A stretch of DNA of 64,000 nt from Eurosta solidaginis. Its lineage: Eukaryota; Arthropoda; Insecta; Diptera; Tephritidae. Positions within the stretch are counted from its first letter, which is position 1. Each line of letters begins with the position of its first letter. This document shows positions 44,629-54,890 of this stretch, piece after piece. Location of the stretch: the NCBI RefSeq assembly GCF_040869045.1, contig NC_090319.1, forward strand, positions 385,035,601-385,099,600. The letters run 5' to 3'. Below the pieces are notes generated by a model. It worked only from the letters and a program-made list of their open reading frames with translations. It ran no database searches and had not been told where the DNA came from. A program made the position numbers and the translations under genes.

Positions 44629-46092
44629 ACCAAAGCGAAAATAAAAATTTTCATTCGCGATCAGATATTTTACATAAAATAGTTGTGAGTAATCTAGTTC
44701 CATGAGAAAGTTGGGGTCGCCAAAGCCTAGCCTGCTAAATATGTGTACATATGATACACTCATATTTGTAACAGGATTCCCCTCGCGTAGGTGAGGTTGA
44801 CTTGACTGTTGGGTTGCGGAAGCTATAAGGCTTTGTATTACGCTTATCCACCCCCTGCGTATTAGCAGTCGACCCCTATTCTAGACTTTTACCGAGTTGT
44901 GTTTGGGTTTGGTGAGAACGTAGTATTAACAACGTAAACCAAATAAAAAAATTCTTTCAAGCGAATTTAACATTTTATTATTTTATATACTACAATCTAA
45001 AGTTTTTAATGTTTGTTTTTGTTTCGCATGTATCCAATAGTAAAGTTACATTCTAATAGCTGCTTGCCAGCAAATATTCTAATACCCCACTAATTTCTAG
45101 ACTACGGGAAGAAGCGCTCTTCTAATAAGTTTTATTAAATATTTTTAAACAAACTTTGTAGTATGTATTTATACAAACTTACATACTTCCTAGTATATAT
45201 ATATTCAGCTGTGGTATGTATTATATATACTATTTTTTGGGGTGCTTTTACTCATCTAAATATTTTTGGTTTTATTTCGATGTTTAATGTTTGACTTAAG
45301 ACCTACTTTTGCTTAAATTATGTATAGCACAAATAAATTGAATATATTACTATATTTATTTGTTTGTTAATTTACTTATTGTAATTTTTAAGAAGAATCA
45401 ATTAATTTTTAATATGTATATGTATTTATGTATAATTAATAAATTATTTTGATATCATATTTAACAATTAAAGCTTTGTCAATTTCAATTCAATGTTTAC
45501 TTTCATTTCTTTTGTTTTTAATATATTTAAGTTAACTAAATGCTATAAAACTGCACTTAAGCGACTATATTGTTTTTAAATAAAAACTTAAAAATATATA
45601 TAAACGCTAGAATTGTAGCGAAAAATGCTAAGATTTTGCTTTAAAATAAGTTTTTTTGAGTTTACGTATAAGCTTCAAGTAGCACTTATTATTTTCAAAA
45701 CAGGGTTTTATTAAAATTTAATAACAAATATAGGTATACTTTACGCATTTTTTAATGTTTTCAGCAAATTGGTATAACGCTCTCTTCTTAAGTGTTTTGG
45801 TTTACATTATTATATATGTATTTACAAAATATTATTGACATTTTAATTAAACCACAAAAGTAATTCTAGCTTTTCTTTATTCATTAATAATTTAATTTAA
45901 TTTGTGTATGTGTTTTTTAATTTATCTAAGGTGTACATACAGCTTCGCTTCTTTTAAACCTTAAAATGACTCTGAGTATTTTGACGTATTTAAACAAAGT
46001 TCATCACATTTAATCCGTTAAAAACGTAGTAATTAGAAGTTGGCATTTTTTAAATTAGGCTGACAGAGGTGACGCGTTGCTATAGTATAAAG
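44629..46092. other. AT-rich gene-free DNA
   Basis: 44770-44930 resembles LINE leader sequence (CGTAGGTGAGGTTGACTTGA). From 44950 to 46092 the DNA is very AT-rich with many AATAAA/TTTATT words and no TE proteins. It may be 3' UTR of the - strand DIRAS gene, but this is only a guess. Confidence 0.3.
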
Positions 46093-46100
46093 ATAGATAG

Positions 46101-46330
46101 CATTGTGGAAAAAAAGTTGGTCAAGAATGTCCAAGATGACTACTTTTTAGCTTTTTGGCAGCGTTTTGACAGGATGTTCAATATGGTGGCGCATAGGGCC
46201 GGCTACCTTCAGCGGGTGATAGAAAGAGATACAGAATGAGACCACAATAGTCACTAACAATCAGGTGATCGGTTCCATTTGTAATTTTGATGCCTATTCA
46301 GAAGTTACCACACTTGTCTTATACACAATG
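46101..46330. repeat. hAT-type MITE family N, copy 1 (230 bp)
   Basis: Starts CATTGTGGAAAAAAAG and ends CTTGTCTTATACACAATG, with 8-bp target duplication ATAGATAG (46093-46100 and 46331-46338). Internal GACAGGATGTTCAATATGG and CGCATAGGGCCGGCTA are shared with 49739-49946. Confidence 0.9.
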
Positions 46331-46871
46331 ATAGATAGAAAATGATTTCTTATGGAAAATTGTAAAAGGTGTCACAGTACCAGAAACGTTTAAAGCATGT
46401 AGAATATATGAAAAAAATTGAATTTATGACATTTTATTTTTAATTGACGAAAAATTGATTTTATGTATCCGTCAGTATTTGAATAATTATAGCTAGTTGA
46501 TCGCATACTATATTGAACTCGAATACCCCCTAGTCGGTTTTCAATCAATGCAAATCGATTATATGTAAGCCATATAAAAACAAACGAACCCAACAATTTC
46601 ATCAAGTTTTCTGTACTTTTAACTTATCTACTTAAAGCTAATTAGACGTGTTGATTCTGAGTCCGAGGTCTGTTTAGGTCGTACAAACCAAAGTTTCCAG
46701 TAAAACGCAAGAGGTACTAAAAATCGAGCAAACATATCAACTGTTTGTCCTCAGATTAAAAAAAAGTCCCTAAATACTTGATGTTTAAAGGAATTTTTTC
46801 ATTCATTTCCTACTTTAGCACTTTATAGTCTTTCGAAGAAACTTCTTTCAGAAATCTTATGTATACCATGA

Positions 46872-47217
46872 CAAAGAGGATAAATACAATAAGAGCCGTC
46901 AATCGTTATTTTTTTGGCATTTACTCGATGTATACTGAGAGGTAGTCGCTACTTTATTTTTTTGGCGAGATGTTTATAAACGTCTTCTATACATTTTCGT
47001 GGTGTATTTGTGTTTATTTCTCGACTGTATTTAATTAATTTATTTAATTCTCTTTCCAAAAATCACAGTTACACAAGGGGCCTACACGGCATGGATAAAT
47101 GCGAGACAATTAAAAATGTCCCTCTCAGAAAACATTCGGCATCAATTTTTTCAATTTCCAGCGAGATACTCGCCACAAAATAACGAGTGACGGCTCTTAT
47201 TGTATTTATCCTCTTTG
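46872..47217. repeat. 346-bp TIR MITE
   Basis: Starts CAAAGAGGATAAATACAATA and ends TATTGTATTTATCCTCTTTG. The inverted ends extend about 45 bp through GAGCCGTCA...CGTTATTTT. A 7-bp target duplication ACCATGA lies at 46865-46871 and 47218-47224. No coding capacity; superfamily open. Confidence 0.88.
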
Positions 47218-47224
47218 ACCATGA

Positions 47225-49212
47225 TGAAATGAATATTCAGGTGTTCTCATCCCGTTGACGTTTTCCCTTATTCTGACAAGTTCGGCATGCATATTCTAGA
47301 GGGTTCTCTATCATACACAACTGCCTGTGAGTTCTACTAAGATCGGAGTAGATTTTAGAAATATTTTAACTATACAAGTGGCTGCTAGAATTTTTTTTAG
47401 CCAGAAAGATTAAAGTAACTTTGTGTTCTCCAAAAGAATATAGAAATATTTTTGTAGAAAACAAATTTGTTGAGGAATTTTGTACGAAAAATTAAGCAGT
47501 CAATATTTAATACTTTTGTAATACAAGTAAATACTGGAAAATAGAGCTTGTGTTGTTGACATCACCTTTATTATTTCATCATGATGTAGACAATATTTCA
47601 AAAATTTCAAAAAGAAGTCAAACACTTGCAAATATTTTGACGACCTGTAGTAGAATTCACTAACTGTTCTAACAAAATTGGACATCATTATATTCTCGAA
47701 TCGATAACTTTATGTATTCAGTAACCATTTTTTATCTATATTCGGCTATCTATCAGCAGTTATCGTCGCTTAACTATCTGCATAATTTATAAACGCCATC
47801 AGTAATAAAAAATAATATTATAATAGAAGATAGCTTTAGGATTGTTAATGGCATTAGCTGAAATTCCATTGTTCTTCCATTTGTAATAAACATGGTGACT
47901 ATATGTTAGCCATGCTTAAAGTGAGCTAGTGAATAGCACAATCGTTATCGGGGGCAATAAAGCGTTAATTGAAATCTCATCGTCAAAAGTTTGTGAATTC
48001 CTCCACTGAATCCGAATTTCGAATATGGCACGTTTTATTGCAGTTTCAAATTTTTGATTTTTTTTTTAGATTTTATAAGCCACGAAGATCACCAACTGGC
48101 AAGATTAAACTGATTTTATAGAATACCCAAAAATACCACAATAGCGGGCATAGATGCCTTAGAGTATCATATCTATAATGGAACTCTATGAAAAAATTAA
48201 TCTTTGTCTGCGTTTGCAGAAAATTTGACTAGCACTGGACTACATTCGCTCAATACCCAAATAACGGGTTCAACTGACCTCTACAAGAACAAAATTTAAT
48301 ATAGGTAGGGAAAGAATACAGGACACTCTTAAAGTTTGGATTTTTATTCTTTAAATTTGTTTGTATATATAATTTTGGCTATCGGATTAATTTCCTAACT
48401 GTAGTATTTATTAAGTGTGCATGCATTTCATTTGGTTTATATTCTATTTAGTTTATTGCTTTAACATTTTATACATGATTTTGTTTCTATTAAATATTTA
48501 TGTTATATGATTGCATAGTACAATGAATATACATATATGTCTTAAATACCATACGTTTCAGTATGATTTAGATAATATGAGCATCCTTTAAACTTTTGTA
48601 TAATTCACTGGTCTGTTATAGTTTACAGTTAGTATACATTATTTTAATGTTTTTTACTTATGTTTAGGTATTTATTGTGCATTGAGTATGAAAAAATATT
48701 GATGCCAGATTTTATTTCACCGTGCCGTTCATCACTCAGAAATATTTTACTGGTATATATTTGACTTGCATTAGTTTTCATGGACACTCTTGCGGAACGG
48801 CAAGTTAACTTTTCTCTGAGCTAAAAACATAACATGCCGGTCTACATGTGTGCCTTATTGCGCTTATGAGTTAAGCGCACGTTACTCATACTTTGCATAG
48901 ATTTTATTTGACTTGAGAATTGTCCCTTAAGGTTCTGTTTAATGTGCATTTCACATAACCGATTACCCAACACTTAGAAATACTTGACTTAGAACTCTGT
49001 TGAATTTTGATTTTCTTCGTATGTTCCAAATAGCGTCGGCACTTTAGGATGCCGTTTATGCTTTTAAACTTTATTTGGATATTTCTGTAAACATGTTAGT
49101 AAATGTGATTATTTGCATTTTTCTTTAGATTTTGCGAAAAATCAAGTACAACGTACATCGTATGTGCCAAGTTGAGTATAATGGTTAAGTTGCATAGTCG
49201 AATCTAGGCTAA
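47225..49212. other. About 2 kb AT-rich DNA, no gene seen
   Basis: No TE protein, no conserved coding frame, no inverted repeat that I could support. Confidence 0.4.
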
Positions 49213-49640
49213 AGGGCTAATTAAACTTCCTTAACCCTAACGCCATAGTCGTAACCATACCAATATCCATAACCATCTCCAATGTGATCGATTAATGCTG
49301 CCTTGACATAAAAATCGTGAAAATTTCATAAAAAATAAGAAAACGCAAAAAAATTACAAACATATTCCACAAAAAATAAGTATCTTAGTCATAACGTATC
49401 CAAAACAATGAATAAAATCTACAGAAAAGTTTTGATATTCACCAACTCAAATATTTTTAGGTTATGGGTATGGCGAGAAACCAAAAACCAATTGGTTGGC
49501 TATGATATAGTTATGGCGTTAGCGTTATGGTATGACACCATTAATCGATTACATTTATATCCATAAGGTAAATTCGATCAGCTGTTTTATATGGTTATAG
49601 TTTTATGGTTATAATTCACCATTAATTGGCCTTTATGTAT
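49213..49640. repeat. TTAA-type MITE family M, copy
   Basis: Ends AAAGGGCTAATTAAAC and TAATTGGCCTTTA are inverted. Internal words CTAACGCCATAGTCGTAACC, AACCAAAAACCAATTGGTTG and TCGATCAGCTGTTTTATATG are shared with the other family members. Confidence 0.75.
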
Positions 49641-49738
49641 GAGTAATAGCAGCTTTATACTGAACTCGTAGAGCTCATGAGTAAAAATTATTTACGAGGT
49701 TTCCATGATTACGAGACATGTGCGCGAATGAGTGAGTT

Positions 49739-49946
49739 CATTGTGGATAAAACAAGTGTGATATCTTATCTGTCAACTGTCTGACAGGATGTTCAATATG
49801 GCGGCGCATAGGGCCGGCTATCTTCAGCGGGTGATAGAAAGAGATACAGAATGAGACAGCGAGAGTTAATTACAAATCAGGTGATCCATTCTATTTGTAA
49901 TTTTGATGTCTATGCAGAAGTTATCACACTTGTTTTATCCACAATG
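49739..49946. repeat. hAT-type MITE family N, copy 2 (208 bp)
   Basis: Perfect 25-bp TIR starting CATTGTGGATAAAACAAGTG and its inverse at the right end. 8-bp target duplication AGTGAGTT (49731-49738 and 49947-49954). Internal sequence matches 46101-46330. Confidence 0.93.
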
Positions 49947-49954
49947 AGTGAGTT

Positions 49955-50588
49955 GCTTTAGCACGTTAAATACAATCTATGTTATGTACATATGTGACTT
50001 TTATTTTTCAATAAAAGTAAGGAATGCAAAATATTTTTCTTATTCTGCCATTAGATAAGATTTCGAAACAATAGGCTATTTTGATATGTATGTATTTATG
50101 CATATGCACGAGTTTATGGTTATGTTAGGAGCGCTGAATGTGAGAACTGTGCTATAAAACTGAAACCTAAATTTCTTTGTTTTAATTTTAACCAAGCGAT
50201 TACGTTAAGGAAAATTTCTCTCCAATTTTCGTAACAAGATTTTTTTGCACTGATATTTTTAGCTAATAAACTTAAATCGTTTCTGGAAAAATCGACAACA
50301 TTTTCAAATGACGTCAAATGAGGTGTTTTCAAATAAATGTGACGTCGTTATGGCACAGAAATTGGTCGAGTAGAGTTACAACGGAATGCATGTATACTGC
50401 TATTTTACAAAAAATTACATCTTCTATTTTTCCAATATATGTAATAAACCTATATTTTTTAAATTTAAGGATTATCGAAATGTTTATCAATTATCTCTTT
50501 TTATTAGTTGGAAATTTCCGCAATATTTTCGAATACCTGTCAGAGATGAGCTCAATTATATTCTTAAAATTGACATAGTCATAACGCC
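49955..50588. other. No gene seen
   Basis: AT-rich spacer; several short frames without similarity. Confidence 0.35.
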
Positions 50589-50592
50589 TTAA

Positions 50593-51874
50593 GGGCTAAT
50601 TAAACTTCTTTAACCCTAACGCCATAGTCGTAACCATACCCATATCCATAACCATCACCAATGTGATCGATTAATGGTGCCTTAACCTAAAAATCGTGAA
50701 AATTTTATATAAATGAAGAAAACGCAAAAAATTACAAACATTTTCCACAAAAGATAAGTTTCTTAGTCAAAACGTATCCAAAACAATAAATAAAATATAC
50801 AAAAAGTTAATAAATTCACCAACTCAAATATTTTTAGGTTAAGGATATGGCGAAAAACCAAAAACCAATTGGTTGGCTATGGTATGGTTATGGCGTTTGC
50901 GTTGTGGTATGGCACCATTAATCCAAGTTCATGTGGATAGACTAGAATCAATTCAAAAACAGTTTTTACTTTTCGCCTTGAGAAATCTTCAATGGGACTC
51001 TCCGTATAATCTTCCTCCTTACACTAATCGATTAAAACTAATAAATCTTCCTACACTTGCAAGTCGTAGAGAAATGCTAGGTGTACTATTTATGGCTAGA
51101 CTTTTAAATGGATCGATTTCAAGCCCATTTTTTTTGAACGAAGTAAACTTGAATGTTCCATGCCGAGTTTCATGGCATTATAAACCTATAATTCTTAAAC
51201 AATGCAGAAGCAATTTCCCACTATACGAACCTTTTCTATGTTTGTGTGAAGATTATAACTCTCACTCGAGAATAATTGATGTTTCGGACTCGCTCTTTGC
51301 CATAAAAAAGACGGTTCTATCTTCTCTTAATAATTAAAAAATTATATTTACTTTTAGTCTATTGTATTTTGTGAATCTATATTTCTCAGCTGATGAGTTT
51401 CTCTGTAGCTGAGCGGTTTTAGATCTCGGCGCTTAAGAAGCCACTGCCTCTCAAAGACTCGGTAACAAAAAAATTATAAATAACACATAAAGAACAATTA
51501 GGATACAAAAAAAAAAAAAAAAATATGTATTCATTAAAAAAAAACCAAAAACAGGATTAGCCTGGTTTTATCGGGCCACTTGAGGGCAGTGCGCTGCCAC
51601 AACGTCCGAGAAAAAAAAATAAGTCTCTTAGTCATAACGTATCCAAAACAATGAATAAAATCTACAAAAAGTTATTAAATTCACCAACTCAAATATTTTT
51701 AGGTTATGGATATGGCGAGAAACCAAAAACCAATTGGTTGGCTATGGTATGGTTATGGCGTTAGAGTTATGGTATGGCACCATTAATCGATTATATTGAT
51801 TTCCATAAGGTAGGTTCGATCAGCTGTTTTATCTGGTTATGGTTTTATTGTTATAAGTCACCATTAATTGGCCC
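50593..51874. repeat. TTAA-type MITE family M, composite copy with LINE insertion
   Basis: Left end GGGCTAATTAAACTTC preceded by TTAA (50589-50592); right end ACCATTAATTGGCCC followed by TTAA (51875-51878). 50925-51611 is a LINE fragment with an A-rich tail. On its right the MITE sequence restarts at about 51612 (AAGTCTCTTAGTCATAACGT), repeating part already present at 50755-50920. So either two copies abut or a long duplication accompanied the insertion. Confidence 0.7.
50925..51520 (+). pseudogene. Non-LTR retrotransposon C-terminal fragment with tRNA-like tail
   Basis: The + strand frame to 51337 encodes HVDRLESIQKQFLLFALRN, LPPYTNRLKLINLPTLASRR and LGVLFMARLLNGSISSPFF, ending LFAIKKTVLSSLNN. 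This is the post-RT C-terminus of Jockey/CR1-grade LINEs (family knowledge; clade uncertain). It is 5' truncated. The start codon in the upstream MITE is accidental. 51400-51465 contains GTAGCTGAGCGGTTTTAGA, a tRNA A-box-like word, followed by GGCGCTTAAGAAGCC. Confidence 0.7.
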
Positions 51875-51878
51875 TTAA

Positions 51879-53377
51879 TGCATTGGGTATGGTGGGGTTA
51901 TGGCTAAGGCGTTATGGTATGGCACCATTCAACATTCACATTTACATCCATAACGTTGGTTGGATCATCTGTTTTAAAATGATACGGATATGGCTAGTTC
52001 GCCAACCAAACCCTTTTTTCAAAGCCCAGACTTGATTGAAAGATATTTGCCACTGATTTGTATTACCCATGAAAATTTCTTATGAAAACTCCAGTTGTGA
52101 TATTTTCTAACTTTTTTTTAAGTGGCCACTAATCAAATTTAGTAGATAAGTGTTACAGAATACCACAATCGGGAAATTTACCGATGTTTAACATTTGAGA
52201 GTAACTTTTTCTCAACGCTGTTTTCGGCTTTCACACATTTATTTTTATAAGCGTTCAACAAAAAGAGTAGAGGAGCAGCAAATTTCGTTTTATTGGCTTG
52301 ATGTGCGCAATACCATCACCGCATACTAGTATTTTGTGAAGTAAACCTACACTTGTACGTACTGAGCCTGTCTATCTGCGCATAATAACCTACCATAACA
52401 TAATACACATAACGTAACATAACATAGCATAGCATGAAGTCACATTCTATAAAAATAACATAAAACAGCACAACAGAGTACAAAATTGCATGCCATGTTT
52501 GTTATTTTAACATAACATAACAAAATATAACACAATATAAAATTTCATAACAAAATATCTATATCAGTAATATTTGAGTAAATGAAATTTCCTCAATTTG
52601 GTTAGCAAGGAAAGTCCCAAAATAAAAAAAAGCCTTTTGGTTTGAAAATGCTTTGTTCTGAAAAGCATATCACACTGAGACTAAAGTGTTTATTTTGATG
52701 GCATAAACTTTTTTCCAAAACTTTTTAATTATAAGTTAAAAGAAAACAAATGTATTACAGATTCTGAATACGATAAAAGATTCTTAGGTAAGGTTCAGTT
52801 TCAGTTAAATAGGTTTTTATTTAAATGGCACGTTAAAAGCCTATTTAAATCTGAGTAGCAAAAGTAATAATTTACAAATATATAATGTTATATGTAAATG
52901 TGTGCAATTACGTTAGGGTGCGTCTTGTTTTAGAAATTCTTGTTTATATTTGTAACACGTTTAGTTTTTGGAAAATTTCTTGTTTAGTATTTTTTTGTAC
53001 ACATTTTTGAAAGAAACAGGAGCCGAAACTTGCTAAATCCATGATAAAAACACAAGGTATAACCACTTTCTCTTCTGGTCGGCCATGATTTTTTTTTAAG
53101 TTTTTGTGCAGTATAATATTTAAAAATCAATCGCAGTGCAGAAGCAAATCTAAAACTAAACAAAGTAAGTTATTCAAATTGGTTTTTGTTTGAGAAAAAA
53201 ATAAATATGTATGTGTGCAGTTGAGAAATTTGAATTTTTTTTCATTGCGGAAAAACGTCCATAATGTCAGAAACTTTTATACCTGGCAGGTGTTTTTATC
53301 ATGTTTGAATCTTAAGTGTATTTGCGTGGCGTATATGCGCGAAACCTGGCTTTGCAGCCAGATAAAAAGTTTTATCC
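51879..53377. other. No gene; partial MITE and CATAA-rich tract
   Basis: 51879-51990 is another partial family M copy (GGTATGGCACCATT...). 52388-52560 is rich in imperfect ACATAACATA repeats. The rest is AT-rich without a supported feature. Confidence 0.5.
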
Positions 53378-53574
53378 ATATTTACTAGGGTGATCGACCC
53401 GGTTTATTCGAACCGGTTTTAAGCCGGTTTTTTCTTAATTTTTTGGCCGGTTTTTTTTATCCTAAAATTTCGAATATAGAATAACCCGTTTTTTTCTTCG
53501 GTTAACCGGTTTTTCAGAAGGACTATAAAGGCCTTTGAAAGTTTATCGAAATACGGCAAAATGTTAAACTCATG

Positions 53575-53710
53575 GGCGCACAATCATAGTCAAAATAAAA
53601 TAGGTTTTAAATTTAGTTTCAGTTTTTTTGACAGATAGCTCATAGAAAATTATGTCAAAAAGCTGCAACTAAATTTAAAATCTATTTTATTTTGACTATG
53701 ATTATGCGCC
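53575..53710. repeat. 136-bp palindromic MITE inside the hAT element
   Basis: Arms of about 58 bp: GGCGCACAATCATAGTCAAA... and ...TTTGACTATGATTATGCGCC. ATG on both sides (53572-53574, 53711-53713) may be a 3-bp target duplication. No coding capacity. Confidence 0.8.
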
Positions 53711-53879
53711 ATGTTCTCCAAACATTGATTTTTTACTTAAACACTGGACAATATCCCGTTCATGATTCTTTTATACAAAAAAATACGATGTAGCATTGTA
53801 TGATCGTTTGTTTGGGCAGAATCAATTTGATACATCTGATTCCAGTACAGAACTAAGGATTCAGAAAATGATTTAAAGA

Positions 53880-54167
53880 GTGAGTTGGATAAGACCATTC
53901 GCGATATTTCAAAACCAAAATCATTTAGCGAAAAAGTGCGGCAGAGGTTTTTTAGATGACTTTGTATGTTTTGCAAAATGTCAGAAATGGAGAGAAAATC
54001 TTGAAAAATTGTATAACGCATTACTGACAATAAGTCCCACTAGCACATTGAGTGAAAGAGCATTTTCTGTCTCAAGTTTCATAAAGACTAAAGAAAAGAA
54101 TATATTGAGCCCGAAACATTTAAACAGTATTTTATTTTTAACAGATTACTTTAATCGCAATAAGTAA
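53880..54167 (+). pseudogene. hAT transposase C-terminal dimerisation domain
   Basis: TISPTSTLSERAFSVSSFIK then LSPKHLNSILFLTDYF is the hAT C-terminal pattern (P-x-S-x2-x-ER-x-FS ... L-x-P). The catalytic core is missing; a stop follows normally at 54165-54167. Belongs to the TAGGGTG element. Confidence 0.85.
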
Positions 54168-54479
54168 AGTCTTCACATATGAGGACTTTTTGATACCATA
54201 AATGAATATTACACTGTGAAATGAAATAAGACTTAATAATCTCTTGTTTATAACTGTATTAAATACACATTGAATTTGTTTTGTTTTCAATAAACTATTT
54301 ACCTTTTATTTTTAGCTGAACAGAAATTTTATTATTTTGGGCAAGTACTAAAAAACCAGTTTATCCGGTTTTCCCCAGGTTTTAGAACTCAATGCCTGTT
54401 TTTTATATCTAAAATTTTTCGAATAATCGGAAAACCGGTTTTTGAAAAAAGGCGAACAATCGAACACCCTAATATGTAC

Positions 54480-54890
54480 ATATTTATTAGACAGACCCCA
54501 ATGTATATACAACTAAATAGTAATATTTATTTTAAAGTTACATTTTATACGCACTACTTAAAATACCTAAACAATAAAGCTTGTAACATTTGAGTATAAG
54601 TTAAAAAACGTTTTAAAGCTAATTTGAAGTTAATTCGAAACGAGTATAATTTTCAACAAGTTTTTTTAGTCGTACTCCCTTTTTTGCTTTGTGGACTCGT
54701 ATGATGGATGCATATATGTAGGTATGTACATAATAATTTTCTTTATATTTATGTATGTATGTATATAAGTAGAAGAAGCACCATTCCGTTGGCGGCCATA
54801 CTTAATAAAATTTCCAAATTTGCTTCTCTGCTTACCTCCCACTCTCCATATCATAGCCATGCTTCGTTGATACGCTCTTCACGTTTACTC
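54480..54890 (-). other. Probable 3' UTR of the DIRAS gene
   Basis: Lies directly after the - strand stop codon. AT-rich, with GTATGTA-type simple repeats (54716-54770) and several TTTATT words on + (AATAAA on -). Extent of the UTR is unknown. Confidence 0.45.

Larger units (their letters stand above)
53386..54471 (+). mobile_element. hAT element with TAGGGTG ends
   Basis: Left end TAGGGTGATCGACCCGG; right end CAATCGAACACCCTA. Subterminal ACCGGTTTT words occur at both ends. The 8-bp flanks ATATTTAC (53378-53385) and ATATGTAC (54472-54479) match at 7 of 8. Encloses a transposase C-terminus and a palindromic MITE. Internally deleted, so non-autonomous. Confidence 0.82.

Noticed and set aside
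50873..51337. 154-codon ORF as a host gene
   Set aside because: The start lies in a MITE; the rest is a LINE C-terminus followed by a dead tail.
52388..52560. CATAACATA-rich tract as satellite
   Set aside because: Imperfect and short; no regular unit, so recorded only as a simple-sequence patch.
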